Source of the DNA: Viridibacillus arvi
Lineage (GTDB): Bacteria; Bacillota; Bacilli; Bacillales_A; Planococcaceae
Direction: 5' to 3'
Assembly: GCF_001274945.1 (NCBI RefSeq)
Contig: NZ_LILB01000009.1
Coordinates: forward strand, 1-64,000
DNA length: 64,000 nucleotides
Part shown: positions 8,949 to 18,390 of the stretch, one piece after another
Position numbering within the stretch: the first letter of the stretch is position 1
How the letters are laid out: each line of letters starts with the position of its first letter
Made by a program: the position numbers and the translations under genes
The notes under the pieces: model-generated
What the model saw: only the letters and a program-made list of their open reading frames with translations
What the model was told of the DNA's origin: nothing
Databases searched by the model: none

Positions 8949-9145
8949 AACAATTATAGCGCCAGCGCTGAAGAAATTGGACGACATAAATCTTCAGCAG
9001 ACGAGGTGGAGGAGTATCGAAAGTTTCGGCGGATGCCTCCCGATCGCCATTGCCCGATCGAAATTTTGCTTATAAAACGTTTGAGTAATCGAACGGACAA
9101 AGAAGCAAAATGGCAAAGACACAGCAGCATAAGAACGTTTCCCCG
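8949..9145 (+). ncRNA. glmS ribozyme / glucosamine-6-phosphate riboswitch
   Basis: The leader matches the conserved core of glmS ribozymes. The cleavage-site context is attata/gcgcc, predicted between 8958 and 8959. A P2-type stem gctgaaga/tcttcagc follows, then gacgaggtggaggagtatcg, the invariant ttcggcggatgcctccc, and a cgatcg/cgatcg stem. Family knowledge: glucosamine-6-phosphate acts as coenzyme for self-cleavage, after which RNase J degrades the mRNA. It thus represses glmS when its product accumulates. The 3' boundary is approximate. An open frame (9006-9209) fused upstream of glmS is this RNA and is not protein-coding. Confidence 0.95.
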
Positions 9146-9209
9146 ACTTCTTAGGAAGACGAGGTATACTTTCTTGCGGCTAATTTTGCAAACTTCGGAG
9201 GAATTTAAT

Positions 9210-11012
9210 ATGTGTGGAATTGTTGGATATATCGGCTTTTTGGATGCGAAAGAAATCCTTTTAAAAGGCCTTGAGAAATTAGAATACCGTGGATACGACT
9301 CTTCAGGTATCGCGCTTCGTAATGAAGCGGGGATTACAGTCTTTAAAGAAAAAGGACGTATCGCTGACTTACGCGCAGTAGTAGAAGAAGACGTTCTAGC
9401 TAACACGGGAATTGGTCATACACGCTGGGCAACTCATGGCGTGCCAAACCAACTAAATGCGCATCCACATCAAAGTGCATCAGGTAGATTTACACTTGTG
9501 CATAATGGTGTTATTGAAAATTATCATTTATTACAAGAAGAATTTTTACAAGGCGTGGACCTGAAATCTGATACAGATACAGAGGTTATTGTGCAATTAG
9601 TTGAAAAGTTTGTGATTGATGGAATGACTACAGAAGAAGCATTCCGTCATACTTTAGCTTTACTACACGGTTCATATGCTATTGCTTTACTTGATGCAGC
9701 GGAAGAAGAAACAATCTTCGTCGCTAAAAACAAAAGTCCATTACTTGTAGGTATGGGTGAAGGTTATAACGTCGTGGCATCTGATGCTATGGCAATGCTA
9801 CAAGTAACAGATCAATTTGTAGAACTCCATGATAAAGAAATCGTAATCGTACGAAAAGAAGCTATGACGATTAAAGATCTAGATGGCACAGTAGTAGAAC
9901 GTGCCCCATATACAGCTGAGTTAGATATGAGTGACATTGAAAAAGGCACATATCCTCACTACATGTTGAAAGAAATCGATGAACAACCAAGTGTTGTCCG
10001 CAAAATCATTCAAGCTTATGAAAATGAACAAGGTGAACTTGCTATCGACCCTGCAATTGCAGAAGCATTGCACGAAGCAGACCGCCTATATATTATTGCA
10101 GCAGGCACAAGTTATCACGCTGGTTTAGTAGGGAAAGAATACTTCGAGAAAATCGCACGTATTCCAGTTGAAGTGCATATCTCAAGTGAATTTGGCTACA
10201 ATATGCCACTACTATCTGAAAAACCGTTATTCATTTTCATTACACAATCTGGTGAAACAGCAGATAGCCGCCAAGTATTAGTGAAAATTAAAGAGCTTGG
10301 TTACCCAACGTTAACAATTACAAATGTACCTGGTTCAACATTGTCACGTGAAGCAGATTATACAATGCTATTGCACGCCGGCCCAGAAATTGCTGTAGCC
10401 TCTACTAAAGCATATGTAGCTCAAGTAGCGGTACTAGCAATTGCGGCATATGTAGAAGCAAAATCTCAAGGAATAGCAGTAAATTTCGATCTAAAAAAAG
10501 AATTAGCGATCGTAGCGAATGCAATTCAGTCAATCGTTGATTCTAAAGAAGTCTTTGAATTTGCATCTAAAGACTATTTGTCAACAACACGTAATGCATT
10601 TTTCATCGGTCGTAATATGGACTACTGCGTTAGTGTAGAAGGCGCATTGAAATTAAAAGAAATCTCTTATATCCAAGCAGAAGGTTTTGCTGGAGGAGAA
10701 CTAAAACATGGCACAATCGCTCTTATTGAAGAGGGCACTCCAGTAATAGCGCTTGTTACACAAAAATCGGTTAGCCTGAACATCCGAGGTAACGTAAAAG
10801 AAGTCACAGCACGTGGTGCCAACCCATGTATCATTTCTATGGAAGGTATGGAACAAGAGGGCGACGCAATCGTCCTGCCACAAGTACACCCATTACTAAC
10901 ACCACTTATGTCAGTAGTGCCATTACAGCTTATAAGCTACTATGCAGCACTATACCGTGGTTGCGATGTAGATAAACCACGTAACTTGGCTAAGTCGGTT
11001 ACGGTTGAGTAG
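9210..11012 (+). CDS. glmS: Glutamine-fructose-6-phosphate aminotransferase (isomerizing) GlmS
   Basis: Makes glucosamine-6-phosphate from fructose-6-phosphate and glutamine, the entry to amino-sugar synthesis. The start is ATG 9210 (MCGIVGYIG), preceded by cggagga; the Cys after Met is the nucleophile of the Ntn-type glutaminase. The 600-aa length is typical. The glutaminase domain covers 1-~220 ([17 protein letters not shown]). Two SIS domains follow (~285-420 with AAGTSYHAG and TQSGETADS; ~450-590). It ends with the conserved [13 protein letters not shown]. Expression is set by the ribozyme in its leader; downstream lie a direct repeat and a terminator. Confidence 0.97.
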   Translation: MCGIVGYIGFLDAKEILLKGLEKLEYRGYDSSGIALRNEAGITVFKEKGRIADLRAVVEEDVLANTGIGHTRWATHGVPNQLNAHPHQSASGRFTLVHNGVIENYHLLQEEFLQGVDLKSDTDTEVIVQLVEKFVIDGMTTEEAFRHTLALLHGSYAIALLDAAEEETIFVAKNKSPLLVGMGEGYNVVASDAMAMLQVTDQFVELHDKEIVIVRKEAMTIKDLDGTVVERAPYTAELDMSDIEKGTYPHYMLKEIDEQPSVVRKIIQAYENEQGELAIDPAIAEALHEADRLYIIAAGTSYHAGLVGKEYFEKIARIPVEVHISSEFGYNMPLLSEKPLFIFITQSGETADSRQVLVKIKELGYPTLTITNVPGSTLSREADYTMLLHAGPEIAVASTKAYVAQVAVLAIAAYVEAKSQGIAVNFDLKKELAIVANAIQSIVDSKEVFEFASKDYLSTTRNAFFIGRNMDYCVSVEGALKLKEISYIQAEGFAGGELKHGTIALIEEGTPVIALVTQKSVSLNIRGNVKEVTARGANPCIISMEGMEQEGDAIVLPQVHPLLTPLMSVVPLQLISYYAALYRGCDVDKPRNLAKSVTVE

Positions 11013-11046
11013 GGAATAACTTTTTTAAGAATAAAATGTGGATTTG

Positions 11047-11105
11047 AAATAAAGTCGTACCGTTTGTAAAAAAGATGGACTGTTTAAAATAAAGTTATAC
11101 CGTTT
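11047..11105 (+). repeat. Short direct repeat in the glmS 3' region
   Basis: aaataaagtcgtaccgttt (11047-11065) recurs as aaataaagttataccgttt (11087-11105): 17 of 19 bases match, at a 40-bp period. It lies between the glmS stop and its terminator. Function unknown; it may be a remnant of a local duplication. Confidence 0.7.
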
Positions 11106-11141
11106 TACCCCTTTGGATTTTTTATCTAAAGGGGTGTTTTG
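11106..11141 (+). terminator. Terminator after glmS
   Basis: Hairpin cccctttggat / atctaaagggg with loop ttttt and a T-rich tail. A near copy lies at 15406-15447. Confidence 0.9.
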
Positions 11142-11170
11142 TTGTAAAAGGACTAACCTTAATTAAGTAG

Positions 11171-11186
11171 TTCAGTGTAAACTGAA
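11171..11186. promoter_or_regulatory. Inverted repeat upstream of the DUF1569 gene
   Basis: TTCAGT-GTAA-ACTGAA, a perfect 6+6 bp inverted repeat, 73 bp before the DUF1569 start. It could be an operator; no regulator gene is adjacent. Confidence 0.35.
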
Positions 11187-11258
11187 TTTATAGAAATAAT
11201 TGAATGATATATGGAAGTTTGTGAACAAATGTACTTAAACTAAAGGGGATATGCACTA

Positions 11259-11708
11259 ATGAAAAATATATTTAATCATATGCATACAGCAGAAATTTTA
11301 AAGCGTATTGATAAATTGAGTCCAAATTCACAACCACAATGGGGAAAAATGGATGTTGCCCAAATGCTAGCGCATTGTTCATCTTTCCAAGATATTGCGA
11401 TGGGAAATTCTTTTCCACCAAGGAGTTGGTTAGGAATAATAGTAGGGAGGTTTGCAAAACAGATCGTTTACAATGACAAGACATTGCCTCATAATATGTC
11501 TACTATTCCAACCATTTTGATTGCAGATGATAGAGAATTTGAAGCAGAAAAAGAAAAGCTTAAACAGAAAATTATCACATTCCAAAAAAACGGACCAGAG
11601 AAGTGCACAACTCACCCGCATCCTTTTTTTGGGAAACTCACTTCTGAGCAATGGGGGAAAGGAATATACAAGCACCTTGACCATCATTTTAAACAGTTTG
11701 GAGTTTAA
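11259..11708 (+). CDS. DUF1569 domain protein (DinB-like fold)
   Basis: A 149-aa protein with the DUF1569 pattern: an N-terminal helix (AEILKRIDKLSPNSQPQWGKM), then DVAQMLAHCSSFQDIAMG with a histidine at a DinB-like metal position, and a C-terminal HPFFGKLTSEQWGKGIYKHLDHH with the remaining histidines. DUF1569 proteins are small four-helix-bundle relatives of DinB with no assigned reaction. The start ATG 11259 is preceded by aaagggga. It stands alone between the glmS terminator and an intergenic region. Confidence 0.75.
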   Translation: MKNIFNHMHTAEILKRIDKLSPNSQPQWGKMDVAQMLAHCSSFQDIAMGNSFPPRSWLGIIVGRFAKQIVYNDKTLPHNMSTIPTILIADDREFEAEKEKLKQKIITFQKNGPEKCTTHPHPFFGKLTSEQWGKGIYKHLDHHFKQFGV

Positions 11709-12123
11709 ACATTGAAAAGCAAACGATGTGCATCGCTAGTTAGTTGGATAAGGATTACTGAAATGATCAAACTTTTTTATACAAGCCAAACTTAAATCGG
11801 CTGGATAAGAATCCACTTTGATCAATCTTTTGATCAAAAGTTCTGTATTGATATGCAGGGCTTTTTTTATTCAGCAATTGGGCACGTTTATTGAGTAACG
11901 TGCGTTCTTTGCTATTTTTAGCGTACACACAAATACTATAAGTAAATAAATTATAGTTTATAGAAATAGAAATTAAATTATTTTAAATCAATAATTTCAA
12001 AAATTTAGGAGGTATTTAGCGAAAAGAATAGAATAGTATAAAACATAGCGAAGATTAGCAAAGTTTAGAAGATCTTTTCAACTTCACTGTTGTTTTTTAA
12101 AATAGTTTATTTGGGGGCTTCCT
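11709..12123. other. Intergenic region before the ABC exporter
   Basis: No gene recognised. A 7-bp hairpin gcacgtt/aacgtgc (11882-11903) has only a weak T tail. A good Shine-Dalgarno-like taggaggt at ~12007-12014 is not followed by a usable start codon; the exporter uses a second site (ttgggggctt) just before 12124. Upstream, tttgatcaatcttttgatcaaaa (~11816-11840) is a short palindromic stretch. Confidence 0.5.
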
Positions 12124-13242
12124 ATGTGGAAAATTTTAAAGACTTTTTTTGTCATAGAGAAATCAAATAAAAAAAATATTTTCTCGTGTCTTTTCGTGGC
12201 AGTATTTGTTTTTAGTTTGATTTTTTTTTTGAAAAATATGGATATAGGAAACTCAATAAAAGAGAAGTCCGATGAATATCAATCGATTTCTACAGCATTG
12301 GGTAAATTTCAAAATATAGATGCTACTGATAGTGGGAATGGTAGTGACTTGTATAAGAACTTAGTACGTCAGCAACAAGCTGTATCTAAGCAAAAGATGG
12401 CACTAAAAATGAATCTACCGAAAGTGTTTTTGGATACAGCGATAGACCTTGCAAATTTGAGAGCTAAAGCATTTGATATGGAGGGATTTGATGATGTTGC
12501 AATTTATCTACCTTCAAAAATAGACAACCAATTGGATAGTGTATTTTATCAATATATAAAGAAAATAGGAATGCCGTTATCCATAGATTCATTATCGTAC
12601 TTTCAATTTCTCCCGTATCTGTTTGGTGTGTTAGGTTCATTTTGGTTTATTTTCATGAGTATTTATTCGTGTGGAATCATGATAGAAGAATTCCAACATA
12701 CGTCTTTAATTAAGGGGTATCCTATAACGTTTGATAAGTACGTATTAGCTAAATGTATTTCATCAATGCTAATAGTAGGTGTATTTCTTCTGGAATTATT
12801 TGTGTGTAGCCTACCATTGATTTACTTTAAGGGATTAGGAAACCCTTCATATCCTATTGCTATCTTTAATGGTATTTTCGAAGTTTATCCAATTTACCAA
12901 TACATAGGTATATCTATACTTTATATGATCTGTATTTCAATATTTACAATTCTGCTATCAATAATTTTAAATGTTTTATTGAAGAATATGTATTTGACGC
13001 TATTTTTGGAATTGTTATTGTATATTTTCCCTATGCTATTTCCCAACATGATAAGTCTTGTGCCATTTAATCCATTTAATTATTTGAATTTCCCTAATTT
13101 ATTGAATGGTCAGATGATTGAGTTTGCAAAACCAGTTGTCTTAACTAGTACACATGGCCTTATTTATATTGGAATGAGTATTACCATAATGATAGTTTCT
13201 GTGAAGTTATTCTTGACTACTGGGAGACTAAAAAAGGTATAG
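12124..13242 (+). CDS. ABC-2 type exporter permease, first subunit
   Basis: A 372-aa membrane protein with one N-terminal transmembrane helix (~23-40), a ~130-residue extracytoplasmic loop, then about five C-terminal helices (~165-185, 210-240, 250-290, 295-315, 340-360). This topology is typical of ABC-2 permeases of bacteriocin/antibiotic exporters and cytoplasmic-membrane maintenance systems. Twelve bases later the second permease begins, followed by the ATPase, so the three form one operon. There are no two-component genes nearby. The substrate cannot be told from sequence. The start is ATG after ttgggggcttcct. Confidence 0.75.
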   Translation: MWKILKTFFVIEKSNKKNIFSCLFVAVFVFSLIFFLKNMDIGNSIKEKSDEYQSISTALGKFQNIDATDSGNGSDLYKNLVRQQQAVSKQKMALKMNLPKVFLDTAIDLANLRAKAFDMEGFDDVAIYLPSKIDNQLDSVFYQYIKKIGMPLSIDSLSYFQFLPYLFGVLGSFWFIFMSIYSCGIMIEEFQHTSLIKGYPITFDKYVLAKCISSMLIVGVFLLELFVCSLPLIYFKGLGNPSYPIAIFNGIFEVYPIYQYIGISILYMICISIFTILLSIILNVLLKNMYLTLFLELLLYIFPMLFPNMISLVPFNPFNYLNFPNLLNGQMIEFAKPVVLTSTHGLIYIGMSITIMIVSVKLFLTTGRLKKV

Positions 13243-13254
13243 GGGAGTGAGATA

Positions 13255-14448
13255 ATGTGGGCGTATTTTAAGTTTGAATTTTTTCAGTTTATTAGAAATA
13301 AGAAGAACATCGCAATTTATGTTATTCTACTTTACTTCGCGTGCTATTACGCACTAAAAATAGTCCCGACATATAATCCTATTGAAAAAGTAGATGTAAG
13401 TGAAATTGAGGCACGGTATCTACCGAGGGCAGAATTTCTAAAAAACGTTGAAATTGATAAAGGGACGCACTATTTAACAAGTTATGCTGTTGCAATATTC
13501 TCAGAATGGAATGAATATGATAAAGCAAGATTAGACGCTTTAAAAAAGCACAATATGAAAGAGTATGCTGAGGCTACATCTAAGTGGTACAAGTATTCTG
13601 ATGAGATGATTTTTCCAGATGTAATGAATGTCTTCTACTACAATCCCGGGTATTACACGTATGGAAATAATTATGCAAAGAAGGACGGACATTATGCATA
13701 TTTATATTCTGCAAGCCGTTACAAGGGATATACAGAAGGGAAATCAAATTTATCTATTAATGTTTTCGAGGAAAGGACAGCGTTACAAACCTTGCAACGT
13801 CTACTAGACTCTTACCTGCCATTAATTCTCATAGTTAGCTGTATTCTCTTTACAGTGGATATCGTGTTGAAGGATCGGCGAAATCCAACACTGTTACAAG
13901 GTTTACCACTTTCAGATTGGAGAAAGTTAATTATTAAAGGATTAGTTTCCTTATTAGGGAGTCTCATAGCGATTATCCCACTTTCTATAGGTTTATTAAT
14001 AATTGGTGGTCGAAATGGGTTTGGAGCTTTTGATTTACCTGTTCCAATTTATTCTTTTGGTAAGGATTTATTCTCAAATATATTGATGTGGGATTATCTA
14101 GTTCAAAACATGCTATTCATTGTTTTTTGGTTTTTGTTTATCATTTCATTGTTACTACTTGTAAGTGTGTTGTTAAAAAATGAGTTTGTAAATTTATTGG
14201 TAGGTAGTATGTTTGTTATTGCTGAATTTATCTACTTTGAAAGAGGGCTTGGTGCCGTTAGGAATATTCAGTGGTATCCAACGAGCTATGTTCAGGTAGG
14301 GCAGGTTATATCAGGCTATCGGAATTATCTTTATGGTTCCGAAGCACTTACATTTGGAAGCGGGCTCACCGTAATGGGATTGTGCACGTGTATTTTTCTG
14401 TTCTTTACTTTCTTAATTAGTAATCAAAAAAAGTTTAAGCTACTTTAG
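13255..14448 (+). CDS. ABC-2 type exporter permease, second subunit
   Basis: A 397-aa membrane protein with the same layout as the upstream gene: an N-terminal helix (~17-33, NIAIYVILLYFACYYALKIV), an extracytoplasmic loop rich in Tyr/Asn (~35-180), and five to six C-terminal helices (~185-205, 225-250, 280-305, 310-330, 370-390). The two permeases would form a heterodimer. The cytoplasmic segment DRRNPTLLQGLPLSDWRK resembles the coupling region of the first subunit (FQHTSLIKGYPITFDKY), which supports a common origin. The start is preceded by ggggagtgagata. Confidence 0.75.
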   Translation: MWAYFKFEFFQFIRNKKNIAIYVILLYFACYYALKIVPTYNPIEKVDVSEIEARYLPRAEFLKNVEIDKGTHYLTSYAVAIFSEWNEYDKARLDALKKHNMKEYAEATSKWYKYSDEMIFPDVMNVFYYNPGYYTYGNNYAKKDGHYAYLYSASRYKGYTEGKSNLSINVFEERTALQTLQRLLDSYLPLILIVSCILFTVDIVLKDRRNPTLLQGLPLSDWRKLIIKGLVSLLGSLIAIIPLSIGLLIIGGRNGFGAFDLPVPIYSFGKDLFSNILMWDYLVQNMLFIVFWFLFIISLLLLVSVLLKNEFVNLLVGSMFVIAEFIYFERGLGAVRNIQWYPTSYVQVGQVISGYRNYLYGSEALTFGSGLTVMGLCTCIFLFFTFLISNQKKFKLL

Positions 14449-14471
14449 TTGATAAGAGATGGAGAGAAGAT

Positions 14472-15380
14472 ATGATTGAATTAAAAAATATTGGTGTTCA
14501 GTTTTCAGGTAGAGACATTTTAAAAGATGTTTCAGTGATGTTCAATGCAGGAGAAATTGTTGGTTTAGTAGCTCCTAATGGAACGGGGAAGTCAACTCTT
14601 ATGAATGTCATCATGAATTATATCAATCCAATTAGTGGAAAAGTCATTTTAAATGATGAATTAGAATATACAAATAAAAAGAATGAAGTGAAAATGCATC
14701 AATTAGTATCCATGATGCCTGATCAAAGTGATTTATATAATCAGATTTCTGGAAAAGAGCATCTAAAAATTTATTCCTCAATGTGGAATAGTAATCCAAA
14801 ATTGATTGACAGTACGATACAAGAACTAGGAATGGAGTCATATATAAATAAGAATACAGGGACGTATTCTTTGGGGATGCGCCAGAGACTCTGTTTTGCG
14901 ATGCAAGTTGTATCAGATACCCAAGTCATGCTTATGGACGAAGTGATGAATGGATTGGATCCTACTCATGTCGAACTTATTTCGCAAATACTAGTTAAAA
15001 AGAAGTCCGAAGGAAAAACGGTTATTGTAGCCTCCCATTTATTAGAAAATTTAGAGAAATATGCGGATCGTATTTTCTTTATGAAAAATGGAGAGTTAAT
15101 ACTTGTTAATGCCATATCTCCAGGATTTGAAGAAAGAGAAATCACAACCGTTCGAATATCAGAAATGACCGATAGCATAAAGGGAGAGATTTCAAAAGAG
15201 TTTCCAGAGACAAAAGTACGATCATTACCAAATGGCGCTACTTTACTAGATGTCCGCGGATATGATTCGGGAGAATTGGGGAATATTGTAGAATTTCTTA
15301 AAGAAAATCAAATAACAGAGTTTAGTTTTGGGAAAGTTACATTAAATGATTTGTATTCAATGTATTATCAAGAAGTATGA
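14472..15380 (+). CDS. ABC exporter ATP-binding protein
   Basis: A 302-aa ATPase that powers the two upstream permeases. Walker A APNGTGKST (~36-44), Q-loop MMPDQSDLY, signature YSLGMRQRL (~133-141; SLGMR replaces the canonical LSGGQ, as is common in exporters), Walker B VMLMDE with catalytic Glu (~155-160) and H-loop VASHLLE are all present. The C-terminal ~80 residues form the accessory domain typical of CcmA/BcrA-type export ATPases. It is the last gene of the operon and precedes a terminator shared with the convergent pbuE gene. Confidence 0.88.
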   Translation: MIELKNIGVQFSGRDILKDVSVMFNAGEIVGLVAPNGTGKSTLMNVIMNYINPISGKVILNDELEYTNKKNEVKMHQLVSMMPDQSDLYNQISGKEHLKIYSSMWNSNPKLIDSTIQELGMESYINKNTGTYSLGMRQRLCFAMQVVSDTQVMLMDEVMNGLDPTHVELISQILVKKKSEGKTVIVASHLLENLEKYADRIFFMKNGELILVNAISPGFEEREITTVRISEMTDSIKGEISKEFPETKVRSLPNGATLLDVRGYDSGELGNIVEFLKENQITEFSFGKVTLNDLYSMYYQEV

Positions 15381-15405
15381 GGTTATATGGAATTTAAACA
15401 TTAAT

Positions 15406-15447
15406 AAAAATACCCCTTTGGATAGAATCATCTAAAGGGGTATTTTT
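15406..15447. terminator. Bidirectional terminator between the ABC exporter and pbuE
   Basis: Hairpin aaaaatacccctttggat / atctaaaggggtattttt, with an A run on one side and a T run on the other, so it serves both convergent units. Its stem is nearly identical to the glmS terminator stem. Confidence 0.9.
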
Positions 15448-15476
15448 ATATTTAAGAAAAGAACATTTGCATTTAT

Positions 15477-16643
15477 TCACTTAGCTTCGTTCACTGTTAA
15501 AGCAGGCCGTGTTAGTGAAAATATCGCACATAGTAAAGCTATAATTACAATTGCTCCTCCAACCGGTGCTGTACTTGTGACGGTACCTGTTTGTTCCAAT
15601 ACAATACCACCGATTGCAGATCCTAAAGAAATCCCTATTTGCAAGGCCGAATTGTTAAAGCTTTGCTGTATATCAGAAGTATTAGGATCAGTTTGAATAA
15701 GATAATTTTGTTGAGGTGGAGCAAGACTCCAACTTAGTGCGCCCCATATCATCATGACCACTAGGAATAGGAAAAGTGAAATAGTCGAGTAAGGGAGCAA
15801 AAATAATACTAAGGCGAAGGAGCCAATAACTAGCAAAATACTTTTAGGCGCCCCAAGCCAATCTCCAAGTGCTCCACCAAATGCCCCGCCACATACTGCT
15901 GAAATACCAAACAGTAAATAACATATGCTGATCCAATATTGGTCAAGATTTAAAGTGGATTCTAAGAAAGGGGTGAAATAAGCATAAATTGTGTAATGTC
16001 CTGCTAAAGTGAACATTGTTGCAAGATGTGCACTAGCAATTTTAAAACTCCCAAGTGCCTTTAATTGCACAGATAGCGGTTTAACATCTCCTTCTGTAGG
16101 TATTGGTTCCAGAAATGTGTGAATGAGAATCATAGATCCGATTGATAAGAAACCAATCCCAAGAAATATTACACGCCATCCAAAAGCAGTACTAATCAAA
16201 ATACCAAGGGGTACTCCTAAAACAAGTGAAGAACTTATCCCCATATAAATAACGCCTATAGCTTTAGCTCTATGAGCTGGCGAAACAATTTTCGCAGTAA
16301 TTGTGAGCGATAGTACAATGATTAGTGCAGTACTCATTGCAGTTATAACCCTTGAAACCATTATTAAAGAAAAGTTAGGACTAAAATATGTCATCAAGTT
16401 CCCAATGAAAAATATAAAAAGTGCAATAAGATACAAACGTTTCCTTTCAATTCTTGCGGTTAGTGTAAGTAGTATAGGACCAGAAATAGCGAAAACAAGT
16501 GCAAATACGCTAATAAGCTGCCCTGCGGTGCCAAGAGTCACATTCAAATCATCAGCGATAATTGGTAATATTCCACCTACAATTAATTCAACGAGCCCTA
16601 CTGCGACAGTAGAAGCTGCGAGTATAAAAACTTTAAAATTCAT
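15477..16643 (-). CDS. pbuE: Purine base efflux pump PbuE (MFS)
   Basis: A 388-aa, twelve-helix major facilitator protein closely resembling B. subtilis PbuE (YdhL, also 388 aa), which exports adenine, hypoxanthine and related bases. The N-terminus [19 protein letters not shown], the motif-A-like segment [11 protein letters not shown] and [13 protein letters not shown] are recognisable. The ATG is preceded by aaagggag. The identification is strengthened by the adenine riboswitch ~190 nt upstream, the known arrangement for pbuE. Expression should rise when adenine is high. Confidence 0.93.
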   Translation of the reverse strand: MNFKVFILAASTVAVGLVELIVGGILPIIADDLNVTLGTAGQLISVFALVFAISGPILLTLTARIERKRLYLIALFIFFIGNLMTYFSPNFSLIMVSRVITAMSTALIIVLSLTITAKIVSPAHRAKAIGVIYMGISSSLVLGVPLGILISTAFGWRVIFLGIGFLSIGSMILIHTFLEPIPTEGDVKPLSVQLKALGSFKIASAHLATMFTLAGHYTIYAYFTPFLESTLNLDQYWISICYLLFGISAVCGGAFGGALGDWLGAPKSILLVIGSFALVLFLLPYSTISLFLFLVVMMIWGALSWSLAPPQQNYLIQTDPNTSDIQQSFNNSALQIGISLGSAIGGIVLEQTGTVTSTAPVGGAIVIIALLCAIFSLTRPALTVNEAK

Positions 16644-16796
16644 TATAAAATTCTCCCTTTTCTACTAAATTGATAAAATAGAATACTTAGCTATTGATGG
16701 TGAAAAGTACAAACGAATTACTTTGCAGCTTTACTCATCAATTTCAAATTGTCATTATAATTACCTGCGAATTGGTCGTCACCTAATATTGGAAAA

Positions 16797-16850
16797 CAAA
16801 AAAACTCCTGATTACAAAAAATGAAAAGACATTTTCTGTAATCAGGAGTT
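16797..16850 (-). terminator. Riboswitch-controlled terminator in the pbuE leader
   Basis: On the minus strand, actcctgattaca pairs with tgtaatcaggagt and is followed by a T run. The 5' arm overlaps the P3 and P1 3' strands of the adenine aptamer, so ligand binding prevents terminator formation (an ON switch). Confidence 0.92.
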
Positions 16851-16897
16851 TACGGTTCCTGGTAGAGACCCTCAAGCCGTATTATTGAGGTTATACA
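16837..16897 (-). ncRNA. Adenine-sensing purine riboswitch aptamer
   Basis: The minus strand shows a purine aptamer: P1 tgta/taca, P2 ctcaa/ttgag, the conserved J2/3 tctacc, and P3 with loop ccgtaaa. The specificity base in J3/1 (equivalent to position 74) is T/U in ctgATTaca. Guanine-class aptamers have C here, so this is the adenine class. It is followed by a terminator that shares its 3' strands, and it controls pbuE. Confidence 0.94.
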
Positions 16898-17137
16898 TAT
16901 AATTTCAATTAATTTCTAAGAAAATTTATCTGTTTTTCAGATTATCACACCATTCGTTATTACTCAAGCATAAATTTCACATCATTCGACACGAGTATTG
17001 ATAATAACATTAGAAAATTACGCTAAATAAGGATGTTTCCATTCCAAATCTGACAAGTATGTTACGAGCTTTCTGTTCATTAAGAATAAAATATGCTATT
17101 GCTGAGCGCCTTTATTGAACTAACGATTCATGTTATT
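16898..17137. other. Intergenic region upstream of pbuE riboswitch
   Basis: Contains the pbuE promoter region on the minus strand. A weak candidate is ttgagt, 15 bp, gataat around 16935-16962. The remainder, up to the MFS gene at 17138, shows no recognised gene. Confidence 0.4.
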
Positions 17138-18313
17138 TTAACGAATGTTTACTTCCGATGTATTCAGTTTGGAAATTTGTATTTTTAACATGATTAGTAT
17201 GAAAGCAAGTAGTGAAAATGCAATTCCAACCCAGATTAAATTATGTATTCCATAGTGAGAGATAAACCAACCACTGATAGTAGTTCCAATGGCAATACCA
17301 AGATTGGAAAATGAGACAAACAAGCTATTTCCGAATTCCGGAGCTTCCCTTGCCTCTGTCGTTAACCATGCTTGACTGACAATGAGCCCCCCAGAATGCA
17401 CAGCCCCCCAAATGAATACGATCACAACCATCGGAATGGAATAAGAACCGAGATAATAAGTAAATAAGTATATTACTACAAATAGTAGAGGGAACATGAT
17501 AACGGTCTTTGTAATACTTTTGTGTAAAAAACCTCCAAATAAAAAATTCCCGAAAATCATAATTGTACCAAAGGCCATAAGCATGATGCTAATCCACGAC
17601 CCGTTCATATGAGTCACTTGGCTTAGATATTCGGCAAAATAGCTATACACAGAAAACATAGCTGCAAAGATAAAAATAACTGTTACGATATTTAGCCACA
17701 ATTGGGGCTTGCGTAATATCCCAAGCTGCTTACCATAAGACAATTTGTCCTTAACAGGCATGGAGGGAAGCCAAGATAGTATTCCTATGAAAGCAATTAT
17801 ACTAACAACAGCTCCAAATAGAAAACCTGCTTCTAATGAAATCTTTTCTGCGAGATAAGAAGTCAAAGGAACACCAAATGCAAATCCGACCGTTATTCCA
17901 GAGAAAACTTTTGTGACTGCTTTGCTACTTTTTTCCGGAGAGACAAGTTTAGCTGCTGTCACGAGGGCAACTGAAAAAAATACAGGGTGAAAAATAGCAG
18001 GGATAATGCGGAAAACTAACATCACATCGAACATAGTTGTGTAGGCATAAACAATATTTGAAATTGCAAAAATAAAAACAGAAGTTAATAGAATGACTTT
18101 ACGGTTAATACCAGAAGCAAGTAATGTCAGGAATGGACCTGAAATGGCAACGACTAAAGAAAATATACTTACAAGCAATCCGGCTTGTGAAGTCGAGATA
18201 TTAAATTTTTCAGTAATCTGGGGAAGTACACCTATAATACCCATTTCTGTGGTAATAATGCCGAATACGCCTAAAGCTAGAATAATGATAAGCAACGGGT
18301 TAATTTTTTTCAT
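17138..18313 (-). CDS. MFS transporter, AraJ/efflux type
   Basis: A 391-aa membrane protein with twelve predicted helices. The N-terminus LLIIILALGVFGIITTEMGI and the MFS motif-A region LLASGINRKVILL mark the arabinose-efflux/drug:H+ antiporter group. It is distantly similar to the neighbouring PbuE but has no riboswitch. The ATG 18313 is preceded by atggagg. An ArsR-family regulator gene lies directly upstream on the same strand, and a palindrome of the same type as that in the arsR promoter sits just before this gene. It is therefore probably an exporter controlled by that repressor. Substrate unknown. Confidence 0.8.
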   Translation of the reverse strand: MKKINPLLIIILALGVFGIITTEMGIIGVLPQITEKFNISTSQAGLLVSIFSLVVAISGPFLTLLASGINRKVILLTSVFIFAISNIVYAYTTMFDVMLVFRIIPAIFHPVFFSVALVTAAKLVSPEKSSKAVTKVFSGITVGFAFGVPLTSYLAEKISLEAGFLFGAVVSIIAFIGILSWLPSMPVKDKLSYGKQLGILRKPQLWLNIVTVIFIFAAMFSVYSYFAEYLSQVTHMNGSWISIMLMAFGTIMIFGNFLFGGFLHKSITKTVIMFPLLFVVIYLFTYYLGSYSIPMVVIVFIWGAVHSGGLIVSQAWLTTEAREAPEFGNSLFVSFSNLGIAIGTTISGWFISHYGIHNLIWVGIAFSLLAFILIMLKIQISKLNTSEVNIR

Positions 18314-18342
18314 TTTAATTGTAATCCTCCATTCGTATATAC

Positions 18343-18362
18343 ATATCTGTATTTGTAGATAT
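18343..18362. promoter_or_regulatory. Putative ArsR operator upstream of the MFS gene
   Basis: ATATCT-N8-AGATAT, about 30 bp before the MFS start. The core ATCT-N8-AGAT matches the site inside the arsR promoter (18715-18730). Confidence 0.5.
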
Positions 18363-18390
18363 ATTGAAGTAAAAAAAGACCCCCTTCCTT

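Noticed and set aside
9006-9209. In-frame N-terminal extension of GlmS
   Set aside because: This DNA is the glmS ribozyme; the real start MCGIVGYIG needs Cys directly after Met for glutaminase activity.
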